Positions 15,826 through 24,498 are shown, counted from the stretch's first letter. The stretch is 64,000 bases of DNA from JARYGU01 sp033795365 (GCA_033795365.1 JARYGU010000008.1:1-64000), one strand, 5' to 3'. The notes: generated by a model from the letters alone, not told the origin. Program-made: numbers and translations.

Positions 15826-18027
15826 TTACTTCTTCCGGCGACTCTTCCAGCCCTCGATAGCCTTCGGGGTGCTGGACTTCAAGGCCCCACCGCGGCCGGA
15901 AAGGCTCGGATTGGTCATAAAATAGACCTGCGCGTTGAATGGCTCGGCGCCTTCCGGCATCTCCATGCGGCAGGACGTGCCGTCCTGGAGGATCTCGTAA
16001 CTCTGCTGGTTGTCGATGAGATTGCCGAGCATGATCTGCGAGAGAACCTGCTCGTGCACGGTCTTGTTCGTCAGCGGCACGAGCGTTTCGACCCGGCGGT
16101 CCAGATTGCGCGGCATCATGTCGGCCGAGCCGATATAGACGAGCGCCTTGTCGGAGGGGAGCCCGTAACCGTTGCCGAAGCAGAAGATGCGCGAATGCTC
16201 GAGGAAGCGGCCGACGATCGATTTCACCCGGATATTTTCCGACAGGCCCGGCACCTGCGGGCGCAGGCAGCATATGCCGCGCACGACGAGATCGATTTCC
16301 ACGCCGGCCTGGCTGGCGCGATAGAGCGCATCGATGATCTCCGGATCGACCAGCGAGTTCATCTTCATCCAGATCGCCGCCGGAGCGCCCTTCTTCGAGT
16401 GGGCGATTTCCTCTTCGATATGCTTGAGGATTCGCGGGCGCATCGTATGGGGCGAGACGGCGATCTTCATCCCTGCCTCGGGCTCGCCGTAACCGGTGAT
16501 GAAGTTGAAGATGTTCGCCATGTCGTGGGCGATCATCGGATTGCAGGTGAAGAAGGACAGGTCCGTATAGATCTTCGCGGTGATCGGGTGGTAGTTGCCG
16601 GTGCCGAGGTGGCAATAACTCCTGAGCCTGCCATCCTCGCGGCGGACCACCAGCGACATCTTGGCATGGGTCTTGAGCTCGATGAAGCCGAACACAACCT
16701 GCACGCCGGCGCGCTCCAGGTCGCGCGCCCAGCGGATGTTCGCCTCCTCGTCGAAGCGTGCCTTGAGCTCGACCAGCGCCGTCACCGACTTGCCGGCCTC
16801 CGCGGCATCGACCAGCGCGCGAACGATCGGGCTGTCGTTGGAGGTGCGGTAGAGCGTCTGCTTTATCGCCACCACGTCAGGATCGCGCGCAGCCTGGAGA
16901 AGAAACTGGACCACCACGTCGAAGCTCTCGTAAGGATGATGGACCACCATGTCCTTTTCGCGGATGGCGGCGAAGCAGTCTCCGGCGTGTTCGCGGACGC
17001 GTTCGGGAAATCGCGCGTTATAGGGCTCGAACCGCAGGTCGTCGCGCGGAGCCTTGGTGATCTCCGACAGCGTGTTGAGCGCAAGCAGCCCCGGAAGAAC
17101 GGCGACGCGGTTGTCCGGCACGCCGAGTTCCTGCACCACGAAGCGGCGCAGCGATTCCGGCATTTCCGAATCCGTCTCGATGCGGATGACCGATCCGCGG
17201 CGACGGCGCTTCAGCGCGGTCTCGAAGAAGCGCACGAGGTCCTCGGCTTCTTCCTCCACCTCGATATCGCTGTCGCGAATGATGCGGAAGGTGCCCGATC
17301 CCTTCACCACATAGCCCGGGAACAGCTTGTCGATGAAAAGGCCCACCGCATCTTCCAGCGTGATGTAACGGATGGCGCCATTGGCATCCGGCAGGCGGAT
17401 GAAGCGGTCGAGCGCCACCGGCAGGCGAAGCAGCGCCGTCATCGGCTCGCGGCCATGGACGCTGTCGAGCTGGAGGCCGATCGAGAAGCCGAGGTTCGGA
17501 ATGAACGGGAACGGATGCGCCGGGTCGATGGAGAGCGGCGTCAGAACGGGAAAGATCGACTGCTGGAACTCCTGCGAGAGCCAGACCCGGTCATCCGCCG
17601 ACAGCGCCGAAGGGCGCACGATGAGGATATCTTCCTTGGCGAGATATTGCTGCAGGACAGCGAGCGAGGCCTGCTGCTCCATCTGGAGATTGTCGATCTC
17701 TTTCAGGATGTCGTCAAGTTGCTCGGCCGAGGTCTTGCCGTCGGGGCTCTTGATGACGATGCCCTGGCGCACCTGCCCTTCGAGGCCGGCGACGCGGACC
17801 ATGAAGAACTCGTCCAGGTTGGCCGCGGAGATCGACAGGAAACGGACGCGCTCCAGAAGCGGATGGGCGGTGTTCAGCGTTTCCTCGAGGACCCGGCGAT
17901 TGAACTGCAGCCAGGAGAATTCACGGTTGATGAAGCGCTCCGGGCTGTTCATCAGATCGACGACGTCGACCGGACCGCCGCTCTCCGGAGCTTCCGCAGC
18001 CGTCATGTCCGAAGATACTGTATCCAT
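15826..18027 (-). CDS. ppk: Polyphosphate kinase 1
   Basis: PPK1 reversibly makes inorganic polyphosphate from ATP at the membrane. The 733 residues have the family's four-domain order: N-terminal FINREFSWLQFNRRVLEE, the catalytic HKD-like half with ALVELKARFDEEANIRWA, and YCHLGTGNYHPITAKIYTD. The last carries the His autophosphorylated in E. coli. The second PLD-like motif is VYIGSADMMPRNLDRR. Length and motifs are typical. It is preceded by hdaA with a 65-base gap and followed directly by ppx. That gap may hold an internal promoter. Confidence 0.96.
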   Translation of the reverse strand: MDTVSSDMTAAEAPESGGPVDVVDLMNSPERFINREFSWLQFNRRVLEETLNTAHPLLERVRFLSISAANLDEFFMVRVAGLEGQVRQGIVIKSPDGKTSAEQLDDILKEIDNLQMEQQASLAVLQQYLAKEDILIVRPSALSADDRVWLSQEFQQSIFPVLTPLSIDPAHPFPFIPNLGFSIGLQLDSVHGREPMTALLRLPVALDRFIRLPDANGAIRYITLEDAVGLFIDKLFPGYVVKGSGTFRIIRDSDIEVEEEAEDLVRFFETALKRRRRGSVIRIETDSEMPESLRRFVVQELGVPDNRVAVLPGLLALNTLSEITKAPRDDLRFEPYNARFPERVREHAGDCFAAIREKDMVVHHPYESFDVVVQFLLQAARDPDVVAIKQTLYRTSNDSPIVRALVDAAEAGKSVTALVELKARFDEEANIRWARDLERAGVQVVFGFIELKTHAKMSLVVRREDGRLRSYCHLGTGNYHPITAKIYTDLSFFTCNPMIAHDMANIFNFITGYGEPEAGMKIAVSPHTMRPRILKHIEEEIAHSKKGAPAAIWMKMNSLVDPEIIDALYRASQAGVEIDLVVRGICCLRPQVPGLSENIRVKSIVGRFLEHSRIFCFGNGYGLPSDKALVYIGSADMMPRNLDRRVETLVPLTNKTVHEQVLSQIMLGNLIDNQQSYEILQDGTSCRMEMPEGAEPFNAQVYFMTNPSLSGRGGALKSSTPKAIEGWKSRRKK

Positions 18028-18092
18028 TTTGAATTCCGCCCATATTCGCGCTTACCCGCAGGTACCTTAATTTGACGACGGAACTGTGACAG

Positions 18093-18785
18093 TCAATCCT
18101 CTTCGTCGGGCGTGACCATGGCGCCGAGCACTTCCTGGGCGAGAGCGCGGGTGATGCGGCTGCCCCTTGCGAGCGCCAGCCGGTCGAGCCGGTCGACCAG
18201 CGTCTGCGCGGCATCGAGGGAGCGTTCCATGCGCTGGACCATATAGGCCACCAGCCTGTCTTCGACGAAAAGCTGGCGGTCGGCAAAGAGCTTGACGATC
18301 ACCTGCGAGAGCAGCTCGTCGTCCGGCTCGCCGATCTCGACGACGGTCGCGGCCTTCAGCCTGGAGCGCAGGTCGGCAAGCTCGACCGGCCAGGACATCG
18401 GCCAGAGCCGCGTCGTCATGAGAAGAAAGGTGCCGTTTTCGCGGACATTGTTGATGACGTGGAAAAGGGTACGGTCGTCGAAAGGCGCGCGGTCGGCATC
18501 CTCGAAAAGGACGGGGCCTGCGGCGGCGGCCGCTTCGGCGCCCTCGCCGGGAAGCGGGCGGATGGGCACGGCGCCGCTGCGCTCCCGCCAGATCGCGGCC
18601 AGATGCGACTTTCCCGAGCCGACGGGGCCGGCAAGGACGACCACCGGCGACGGCCAGGCCGGCCAGGCATCAACGATGGAGACGGCAGCGCTCAGGGGAT
18701 CGGAAATGAGAAGATCCTCGCGCCCCGTCGCCGGGTCGTGCTTGAAGGCCAGCGGCAACTGTTCCACGGCTCTGCGTTCTCTCAT
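18093..18785 (-). CDS. hdaA: Hda-like DnaA regulator (HdaA)
   Basis: HdaA is a short AAA+ relative of DnaA that promotes hydrolysis of DnaA-ATP with the DNA clamp, preventing re-initiation. Near the N-terminus QLPLAFKH resembles a clamp-binding QL(x)LxF motif. Walker A is GPVGSGKSHLA (residues ~50), Walker B is VLFEDADRAPFD, and there is a C-terminal lid helix (LDAAQTLVDRLDRLAL). It lacks the DnaA DNA-binding domain. The start is ATG 18785; an upstream in-frame extension is basic and overlaps the perM gene, so I rejected it. The perM stop is only four bases away, so they are one transcript. Confidence 0.88.
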   Translation of the reverse strand: MRERRAVEQLPLAFKHDPATGREDLLISDPLSAAVSIVDAWPAWPSPVVVLAGPVGSGKSHLAAIWRERSGAVPIRPLPGEGAEAAAAAGPVLFEDADRAPFDDRTLFHVINNVRENGTFLLMTTRLWPMSWPVELADLRSRLKAATVVEIGEPDDELLSQVIVKLFADRQLFVEDRLVAYMVQRMERSLDAAQTLVDRLDRLALARGSRITRALAQEVLGAMVTPDEED

Positions 18786-18789
18786 CAAT

Positions 18790-19941
18790 CTACTCTGAAA
18801 CCGAAATCTTCTTCGGCGGCTTCTTCGTTTCGCCTTCAACCGCCGCCGGACTGCTTTTGCCATGATAGAGGTCGCTGTCAAGATAACGACCGAGCGCGAA
18901 GCGGACGATGACGCCGAGGGCGGCGGCCGCGGGAACCGCGACGAGCAGGCCGACGAAGCCGAAAAGCGCGCCGAAGGCGAAAAGAGCGAACATCAGCCAA
19001 ACCGGGTGGAGCCCGATACGCGAGCCCATCAGCTTCGGCTGCAGGATATTGCCCTCGACGAACTGGCCGGCGAAGAAGATGAGGGCGATCAGGCCGATCG
19101 AGAAGTAATCCGGCCAGAACTGGACGAGGGCGACGCCGACGGAAAGCACCAGGCCGACCATGGAACCGACATAGGGAATGAAGCTGATCATGCCGGCGAA
19201 AAGGCCGATCAGCAGCCCGAAATTGAGCCCGGCGAAGGACAGCGAGATGCCATAGAACAGGCCGAGGATGATGCAGATCGAGCCCTGCCCGCGCACGAAG
19301 CCGGCGATCGCGTCGTCCATCTCCCTTGCGATCTGGCGGACGCTGGCGACATGGTCGCGCGGGATCCAGCTATCGACCTTGGAGATCATCCGGTCCCAGT
19401 CGAGCAGCAGATAGAAGGCGACGACGGGCGTGACGATGAAAAGCGATGCGATGTCGACCAGCGCCAGCCCGGAATTCCAGATCTGCTTGAAGATCGTGCC
19501 CATGAAGCCGGCGCCCTCCGCAAGCACGGCGGAGAAGTTCTCCTTTATCGTGCCGAGCTGGCTTTCGATCCAGTCCGGGAGGAGATCCGGGTTGAAGCTG
19601 GTGACGAGGGTCTGGAGCTGGGTGATATAGCCCGGCAGGTTCTCGAAAAAATCGGAGGCCTGGTTCACCAGGAGCGGGATGATGATCATCAGCGACAGCG
19701 CGAAGAGGACGACGAAGCCGATGAGGATCACCACCGTCGCCATCGTGCGGCTGAGCCCGCGCCTCTCCAGCCAGTCGGCGACCGGATCGAGAAAATAGGC
19801 GAGCGCCATGCCGGCGATGAAGGGCAGAAGGATGGAGCTGAAGACCAGGAGGAACAGCACGAAGAGGGCGAAGGCGATCAGGTAGAAGATCGCCTGCCGC
19901 TTCAGCCCTGCTCCGCTTACCTGGCTCTTATTCATCCGCAT
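18790..19941 (-). CDS. perM: AI-2E/PerM family transporter
   Basis: This inner-membrane protein of the PerM/AI-2E exporter family (383 residues) has about eight hydrophobic segments. These include an N-terminal hairpin (FYLIAFALFVLFLLVFSSILL), the family signature PVAFYLLLDWDRMISKVDSWIPR, and LIGLFAGMISFIPYVGSMVG. The C-terminal tail is Lys/Pro-rich. The transported substrate in alphaproteobacteria is not known. It is first in the perM-hdaA-ppk-ppx run, and a ~260-base gap separates it from divergent purM. Coupling of this permease to hdaA is common in rhizobia, but no functional link is obvious. Confidence 0.85.
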   Translation of the reverse strand: MRMNKSQVSGAGLKRQAIFYLIAFALFVLFLLVFSSILLPFIAGMALAYFLDPVADWLERRGLSRTMATVVILIGFVVLFALSLMIIIPLLVNQASDFFENLPGYITQLQTLVTSFNPDLLPDWIESQLGTIKENFSAVLAEGAGFMGTIFKQIWNSGLALVDIASLFIVTPVVAFYLLLDWDRMISKVDSWIPRDHVASVRQIAREMDDAIAGFVRGQGSICIILGLFYGISLSFAGLNFGLLIGLFAGMISFIPYVGSMVGLVLSVGVALVQFWPDYFSIGLIALIFFAGQFVEGNILQPKLMGSRIGLHPVWLMFALFAFGALFGFVGLLVAVPAAAALGVIVRFALGRYLDSDLYHGKSSPAAVEGETKKPPKKISVSE

Positions 19942-20201
19942 CTTCCCGCCCGGAACCTTCGCCGCGACCGCGCCGCGCCGGGTCCCTGTCTCGCACTTTT
20001 CACAGGAGGAGATAGGACGCGGCGCGCAGCACGGTCAAGGCCGCCCGCGCCAAGCATGAGCCTGGACCGGCAAAACGGTGAAAAAACGACGCGTTTGTCG
20101 GGCATTGCGCTTGCACTCGCGGCCCCTTCGTGCCAATCGGGCGCGAGAGGCCGGACGCTTTTCCGGCGCGTGCGGATGCCGGAAACCAGCGGAGACCTGC
20201 A

Positions 20202-21275
20202 ATGAGCCAGTCAGGAAAGAACGGTCTGACCTACAGCGATGCGGGCGTGGACATCGACGCCGGCAACCTGCTGGTCGAAAAGATCAAGCCGGCGGTGCGC
20301 TCCACCAGGCGGCCCGGCGCAGACGGAGAGATCGGCGGCTTCGGCGGGCTCTTCGACCTGAAGGCGGCGGGTTTCACCGATCCGGTGCTGGTGGCGGCCA
20401 ATGACGGCGTCGGCACCAAGCTCAAGATCGCCATCGACGCCGACAGGCACGACACGGTCGGCATCGACCTCGTCGCCATGTGCGTCAACGACCTCGTGGT
20501 GCAGGGCGCAGAGCCGCTCTTCTTCCTCGACTATTTCGCGACCGGCAAGCTCGACCCCGACCAGGGCGCGGCGATCGTCGGCGGGATCGCGGCCGGCTGC
20601 CGTGAGGCCGGATGCGCGCTGATCGGCGGCGAGACCGCCGAAATGCCGGGCATGTATTCCGACGGCGACTACGATCTTGCGGGCTTCGCGGTCGGGGCGG
20701 CCGAGCGCGGGCAGCTCCTGCCTTCCGGCGACATCGCGGAAGGCGACCTGATCCTCGGCCTCGCCTCCTCCGGCGTCCACTCCAACGGTTATTCGCTGGT
20801 GCGCAAGATCGTGGCGCTTTCCGGCCTTGCCTGGGGCGCGCCCGCCCCGTTTGCCGCCGGCAAGAGCCTCGGCGAGGCGCTGATGACGCCGACGCGCATC
20901 TATGTGAAGCCGCTCCTGAAGGCGATCCGCGGGACGGGCGCGATCAAGGCGCTCGCCCACATCACCGGCGGCGGCTTTCCGGAAAACATTCCGCGCGTGC
21001 TGCCCAAGCACCTTGCCGCCGAGATCGACCTCGGCGCGGTCAACCCGCCGGCCGTCTTCTCCTGGCTCGCCACGACCGGCGGCGTCGAGGCCCGCGAGAT
21101 GCTGCGCACCTTCAACTGCGGCGTCGGCATGATCGCCGTCGTCTCGGCCGAGAATGCCGAGAAGGTCGCCGACTTGCTGCGCGGCGAAGGCGAAACGGTG
21201 TTCACGCTCGGCCGCATGGTCGCGCGCGAGGACGGGACTGCCGGCACCATCTACAAGGGCACGCTCGCCCTATGA
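20202..21275 (+). CDS. purM: Phosphoribosylformylglycinamidine cyclo-ligase
   Basis: PurM makes aminoimidazole ribonucleotide (AIR) from FGAM with ATP, the fifth step of purine synthesis. The 357 residues show GLTYSDAGVDIDAGN, the ATP-site loop VLVAANDGVGTKLKIA, ALIGGETAEMPGMY and LGLASSGVHSNGYSLV, all diagnostic. The ATG at 20202 has GGAG at seven bases (20191-20194); longer in-frame starts lack this. Its stop overlaps the purN start in an ATGA, so the two consecutive pathway enzymes are translationally coupled. No attenuator or riboswitch is evident in the upstream gap. Confidence 0.97.
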   Translation: MSQSGKNGLTYSDAGVDIDAGNLLVEKIKPAVRSTRRPGADGEIGGFGGLFDLKAAGFTDPVLVAANDGVGTKLKIAIDADRHDTVGIDLVAMCVNDLVVQGAEPLFFLDYFATGKLDPDQGAAIVGGIAAGCREAGCALIGGETAEMPGMYSDGDYDLAGFAVGAAERGQLLPSGDIAEGDLILGLASSGVHSNGYSLVRKIVALSGLAWGAPAPFAAGKSLGEALMTPTRIYVKPLLKAIRGTGAIKALAHITGGGFPENIPRVLPKHLAAEIDLGAVNPPAVFSWLATTGGVEAREMLRTFNCGVGMIAVVSAENAEKVADLLRGEGETVFTLGRMVAREDGTAGTIYKGTLAL

Positions 21276-21934
21276 GCACGACGTCCACGGGCCGCAAGCG
21301 CTTCGTCGCCTTCATCTCCGGCGGCGGATCGAACATGCTGGCGCTGGCGAAGGCGGCGGCCGAGCCGGATTTTCCCGCCGAGATCGTCGGCGTCATATCC
21401 GACAGACCGGAAGCCGGCGGGCTTGCGAAGGCCGAAGCGCTCGGCATTCCGACCTTCTCCTTCCGGCGCAAGGACTATGAGAGCAAGGAAGCGCACGAAG
21501 CGGCGATCTTCGCGGCGCTCGACGGGCTTTCGCCGGACATCATCTGCCTTGCCGGCTACATGCGGCTGCTTTCGGCCGCCTTCATCGAGCGCTACGAGGG
21601 CCGCATCCTCAATATCCACCCTTCCCTCCTACCGCTCTTTCCCGGCCTTCACACGCATCAGCGGGCGATCGACGCGGGCATGAAGATCGCCGGCTGCACC
21701 GTGCATTTCGTGACGCTCGGCATGGACGAGGGCCCGATCGTCGGCCAGGCCGCCGTCCCGGTTCTTGCCGGGGACACCGCGGAGACGCTCGCCGCCCGGA
21801 TCCTGACGGTCGAGCACAGGCTCTATCCCATGTCGCTCAGGCTGGTGGCGGAAGGCCGGGCGCGGATGGAGGATGGAAGGGTTGTCGGCGAAGGCGTTCC
21901 TTCCACGGAAGAAAGCAGCCTGATTTCTGCGTGA
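21272..21934 (+). CDS. purN: Phosphoribosylglycinamide formyltransferase
   Basis: PurN transfers a formyl group from 10-formyl-tetrahydrofolate to GAR in purine synthesis. The 220 residues contain the start VAFISGGGSNMLAL (GAR-phosphate loop). The catalytic region RILNIHPSLLPLFPGLHTHQ has the His of HPSLLP, and AGCTVHFVTLGMDEGPIVGQ is also present, with the catalytic Asp. Overlap with purM (ATGA) indicates a purMN operon. The gene ends 62 bases before the VapB-like antitoxin, which may have its own promoter. Confidence 0.96.
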   Translation: MSTTSTGRKRFVAFISGGGSNMLALAKAAAEPDFPAEIVGVISDRPEAGGLAKAEALGIPTFSFRRKDYESKEAHEAAIFAALDGLSPDIICLAGYMRLLSAAFIERYEGRILNIHPSLLPLFPGLHTHQRAIDAGMKIAGCTVHFVTLGMDEGPIVGQAAVPVLAGDTAETLAARILTVEHRLYPMSLRLVAEGRARMEDGRVVGEGVPSTEESSLISA

Positions 21935-21996
21935 GCGATGCGCATTGACCCGCTTTTGCGGTCTGTTATCCTCGTTGGCAGCAACGGAGCGCGGCG

Positions 21997-22224
21997 ATGA
22001 CGATTACCGTTGGTGATGCCGATCTTATTGAACTGCTTGCAAAGGTCGAGGCCGGCGAGGAGGTCATTCTCGCGCGTGAGAACGAGCCCGCAGCGAAAAT
22101 CAGCCGGATAGCCGAAGCCAGCGATCGCAGGCGGGCGATCAAGCAAATCCTCGCCTTTCGCGCGACCATGCCGCATGTGACCAAACACGAAATTGCTGAA
22201 TGGAAAAAAACCGGTAGACGCTGA
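21997..22224 (+). CDS. vapB: Phd/VapB-like antitoxin
   Basis: This 75-residue antitoxin of the Phd/YefM type has an N-terminal DNA-binding fold (TITVGDADLIELLAKVEAGEEV, then ILARENEPAAKISRI). This is the common strand-helix-strand antitoxin pattern with the EEVILAR signature. The C-terminal half, HVTKHEIAEWKKTG, would wrap the toxin. The stop overlaps the toxin ATG by one base (TGATG), which is typical of type II loci. A TTGACC at 21945-21950 may be the -35, and the pair probably represses itself. The reading frame is intact, unlike the toxin. Confidence 0.82.
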   Translation: MTITVGDADLIELLAKVEAGEEVILARENEPAAKISRIAEASDRRRAIKQILAFRATMPHVTKHEIAEWKKTGRR

Positions 22225-22627
22225 TGCCCGGCTTTGTCGTCGATGCGTCGATCGTCTGCGGCTGGGTCCTGCCAGACGAACAGGCGTCGATTGCGGATTC
22301 TGCGCTACGGCTCCTGCAAACGCACGACGCTTTCGCACCGGACCTGCTTTGGCACGAAGTCCGCAATGTGCTCATGATGGCGCGGCGGCGCAAAAGGATC
22401 GGCTTCGAGGCCGTTGCTAAGGCATGACCAGACTTCGGCGGCTAAGCCTTGTGACGATACCGTCGGACGATCGTGCGGTTTTGGAATTGTCCGAACGTCA
22501 CGATTTGACAGCCTATGATGCCGCCTATCTCGCCCCCGCGATCGAAAGGGATTGTGCGCTTACGACTCACGACAAGGAGCTGACCACAGCCGCAATCCGT
22601 GAAAACGCGTCGCTGGTCTCCGGATAA
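22224..22627 (+). pseudogene. vapC: VapC-like PIN-domain toxin split by a -1 frame break
   Basis: VapC toxins are PIN-domain RNases that cut tRNA or rRNA. Here the domain is encoded in two overlapping frames. The first (22224-22427) starts PGFVVDASIVCGW and contains DLLWHEVRN, giving Asp7 and Glu45. The second (22424-22627) reads RLRRLSLVTIPSDD..TAYDAAYLAPAIERD..LTTHDKEL and supplies two further Asp residues. Together they total ~134 residues, the usual VapC length, with all four metal-binding acids kept. The break is an ATGA overlap (gcATGACC). One inserted base would give the continuous AKALTRLRRL. It may be inactivated, a sequencing error, or made as two chains by reinitiation. Confidence 0.78.
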
Positions 22628-22645
22628 TTTGCAAAAGAAGCCGGG

Positions 22646-23467
22646 TCAGTTCCTCAAAAACGCCATCAGGTCCTCCGTCAGCTGCTCCTTGTTCGAGGCG
22701 AACAGGCCGTGCGGCGCGCCGTCATATTCGATGAGCTCGGCGTCCGCAATGCCGGCGGCAGCGGCGCGGCCGGCCGCGTCGATCGGGACGGTCTGATCGT
22801 TCGTGCCGTGGATGACGAGCGTCGGCACCTTGAAATGCGGCAGGTCCGGGCGAAAATCCGTGGTCGCGAAGGCGTTTGCGCAGGCGAGCGTCGGCTTCAG
22901 CCCCGCCATCATCGCCTGATCGACCGACCATTCCACGACTTCGTCGCTGACGGAGCCTGTGAAGACCCCGACACCGTAGAAGCTCTTGAAGAAGCCCGCG
23001 AAGAAATAGGCGCGGTCCTCTTTCATGCCCTTTTCCATCGCGTCGAAAGTCGATTGCGGCACGCCGTCGGGATTGTCCGGCGCCTGAAGCATGCAAGGGA
23101 CGACGGAGGCGCTCAGCGCCGCCTTCGAAACGCTCCTGCCGCCGTGGCGCGACATATAGCGGGCAACCTCGCCGCCGCCCATGGAGAAGCCGAAAAGTGC
23201 TGCGTCCTCCGCGCCCGTCGCCTGCATGACGTCGGCAAGATCGTCGGCCAAGGTGTCGTAGTCGTATCCTTCCCAGGGCTGGTCGGAACGCCCGAAACCG
23301 CGGCGGTCATAGGAAATCGCACGAAAGCCCGCATCGGCGGCGACCATGGCGAAATCGTCCCAGCTGTCGGACGAAAGCGGCCATCCATGCAGGAGAACCA
23401 CCGGCGGGCCGCTGCCCCAGTCCTTGGCATAGAGTTCGGTGCCGTCGCGTGTCCTGATCTTCGTCAT
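22646..23467 (-). CDS. Alpha/beta hydrolase (chloroperoxidase-like)
   Basis: This is a 273-residue alpha/beta-fold hydrolase of the cofactor-free haloperoxidase/esterase group. The start KIRTRDGTELYAKDWG leads to the oxyanion segment PVVLLHGWPLSSDSW. The nucleophile elbow is LFGFSMGGGEVARYM with Ser in G-F-S-M-G, the acid is probably in IHGTNDQTVP, and the catalytic His is in YDGAPHGLFAS. The group is usually assigned to perhydrolysis or ester cleavage; the natural substrate is unknown. ATG 23467 is preceded by GAGAGGACC; the much longer open frame upstream overlaps the antitoxin promoter and was rejected. It sits between two toxin-antitoxin loci and is convergent with vapC. Confidence 0.88.
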   Translation of the reverse strand: MTKIRTRDGTELYAKDWGSGPPVVLLHGWPLSSDSWDDFAMVAADAGFRAISYDRRGFGRSDQPWEGYDYDTLADDLADVMQATGAEDAALFGFSMGGGEVARYMSRHGGRSVSKAALSASVVPCMLQAPDNPDGVPQSTFDAMEKGMKEDRAYFFAGFFKSFYGVGVFTGSVSDEVVEWSVDQAMMAGLKPTLACANAFATTDFRPDLPHFKVPTLVIHGTNDQTVPIDAAGRAAAAGIADAELIEYDGAPHGLFASNKEQLTEDLMAFLRN

Positions 23468-23599
23468 CGGGAGGTCCTCTCTTCTGCATAGGCCTCCCGA
23501 ACATGCGGGTTGTGCAGTTGTTCCTGCCCGGTGGGACGGGGCCGATTTTGCGGGGATTTCGAACCAACTCGACAGGCGACACCTCTCGTCATATGTTGT

Positions 23600-23615
23600 G
23601 TACGCGATTACGTAC
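23600..23615. promoter_or_regulatory. Inverted repeat upstream of the antitoxin, probable operator
   Basis: GTACG (23600-23604) and CGTAC (23611-23615) form an inverted repeat with a six-base spacer, 12 bases before the antitoxin ATG at 23628. A GAGGA ribosome-binding site follows immediately. Such a palindrome next to an Xre-type antitoxin fits autorepression. Binding is inferred, not shown. Confidence 0.5.
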
Positions 23616-23627
23616 GAGGAAACCGAC

Positions 23628-23987
23628 ATGCCCGCGAAACCCCGACGGACTTTCCAGCAATTGCCTTCGATCGAAATCGAGGCGGTATCGGAGCGCCTGG
23701 GCATCTCGAAGCGGGAGCTCGCCGAAACCGCCGGGCTTTCCGTCAATACGCTTCAGCGGAAGGAGCGCCCCCGGGCGCCGGCCGTCGCAGCGCGCATCGG
23801 CGAGATGGCGGAAATCATCCATCGGGTGAGCGATTGGGCCGGCAGCGAACGGCAAGCGCTTGCCTGGTACCGCGCGGAGCCGCTTCCGGCCTTCGGCGGC
23901 AGGACCGCGGAAAGCATCGTGAAAAGCGGCAAGGCTTCGGCGTTGCGCGACTATCTCGACCATCTGGCTCTCGGCGGCTTCGCTTGA
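23628..23987 (+). CDS. Xre/MbcA/ParS-type antitoxin (DUF2384)
   Basis: This is the antitoxin of a RES-type toxin-antitoxin pair, 119 residues. The N-terminal half holds a helix-turn-helix (VSERLGISKRELAETAG, then LSVNTLQRKERPRAP). The C-terminal half is the DUF2384 toxin-binding domain (ERQALAWYRAEPLPAFGG, then TAESIVKSGKASALRDYLDHLALGG). Its start has GAGGA at seven bases and a palindromic operator just upstream. The stop overlaps the toxin's TTG start (TTGA), the coupling expected for this pair. The antitoxin frame is intact. Confidence 0.88.
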   Translation: MPAKPRRTFQQLPSIEIEAVSERLGISKRELAETAGLSVNTLQRKERPRAPAVAARIGEMAEIIHRVSDWAGSERQALAWYRAEPLPAFGGRTAESIVKSGKASALRDYLDHLALGGFA

Positions 23988-24498
23988 GGTTCCAGGGCAT
24001 CTGTTATCGCGCCCATGATCCGCGCTGGGCCATGAGCCCGTTGTCCGGCGACGGCGCCGCCATCCGCGGCGCCCGCTTCAACCCGAAGGGCGTGCCCGCA
24101 CTTTACCTTTCGACCTCGATCGAGGGGGCAATCGTCGAAGCAAGCCAGGGATTCGGCCACAAAATCCATCCGCTGACGATCTGTTCCTACGAGGTGGACT
24201 GCGATGGCGTCGCAGATTGACGGACGAAGGATCGAGAATGGACCTGAACATCACTTTGGAGACGATGGGAGCGGCCTGGGCGAGCGCGCTGGCCGACGGG
24301 AAGCGACCGGTTTCCTGGAATATCCACACCGAACTGCACGGAACATATTGCGGCATTCTCGCTCCCTCCTTCGCTCACCGGGCGGGATCGGACATCGTCA
24401 ATCTCGTTCTTTGGACATGGGGTGGACAACCGCCCCGGAAGGTGGAGGTCATCGACCCTACCGGACGCCTGCCGAAGAACCGGAAATCATGGGAATAG
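23984..24498 (+). pseudogene. RES-domain toxin split by a -1 frame break
   Basis: RES toxins (MbcT/ParT type) consume NAD+ or ADP-ribosylate a host enzyme. The first frame (23984-24220, TTG start) reads RFQGICYRAHDPRWAMSPL, then GARFNPKGVPALYLST and GAIVEASQG, a clear RES N-terminal half with the conserved Arg and Glu. The second (24217-24498) reads DLNITLETMGAAWASAL to KVEVIDPTGRLP, the rest of the domain. The two total about 171 residues, the normal size. They overlap at TTGA (gatTGACGG), and one inserted base would give continuous VADLTDEGSR. The lesion is similar to that of the VapC toxin 1.8 kb away. It may be inactive, miscalled, or split-translated. Confidence 0.78.

Noticed and set aside
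22424..22627. Second half of vapC as a separate gene
   Set aside because: It has no independent ribosome-binding site and completes the PIN domain of the upstream frame, so I report one split gene.
24217..24498. Second half of the RES toxin as a separate gene
   Set aside because: It continues the RES domain and starts at a TTG inside the upstream stop; it is better described as part of one split toxin.
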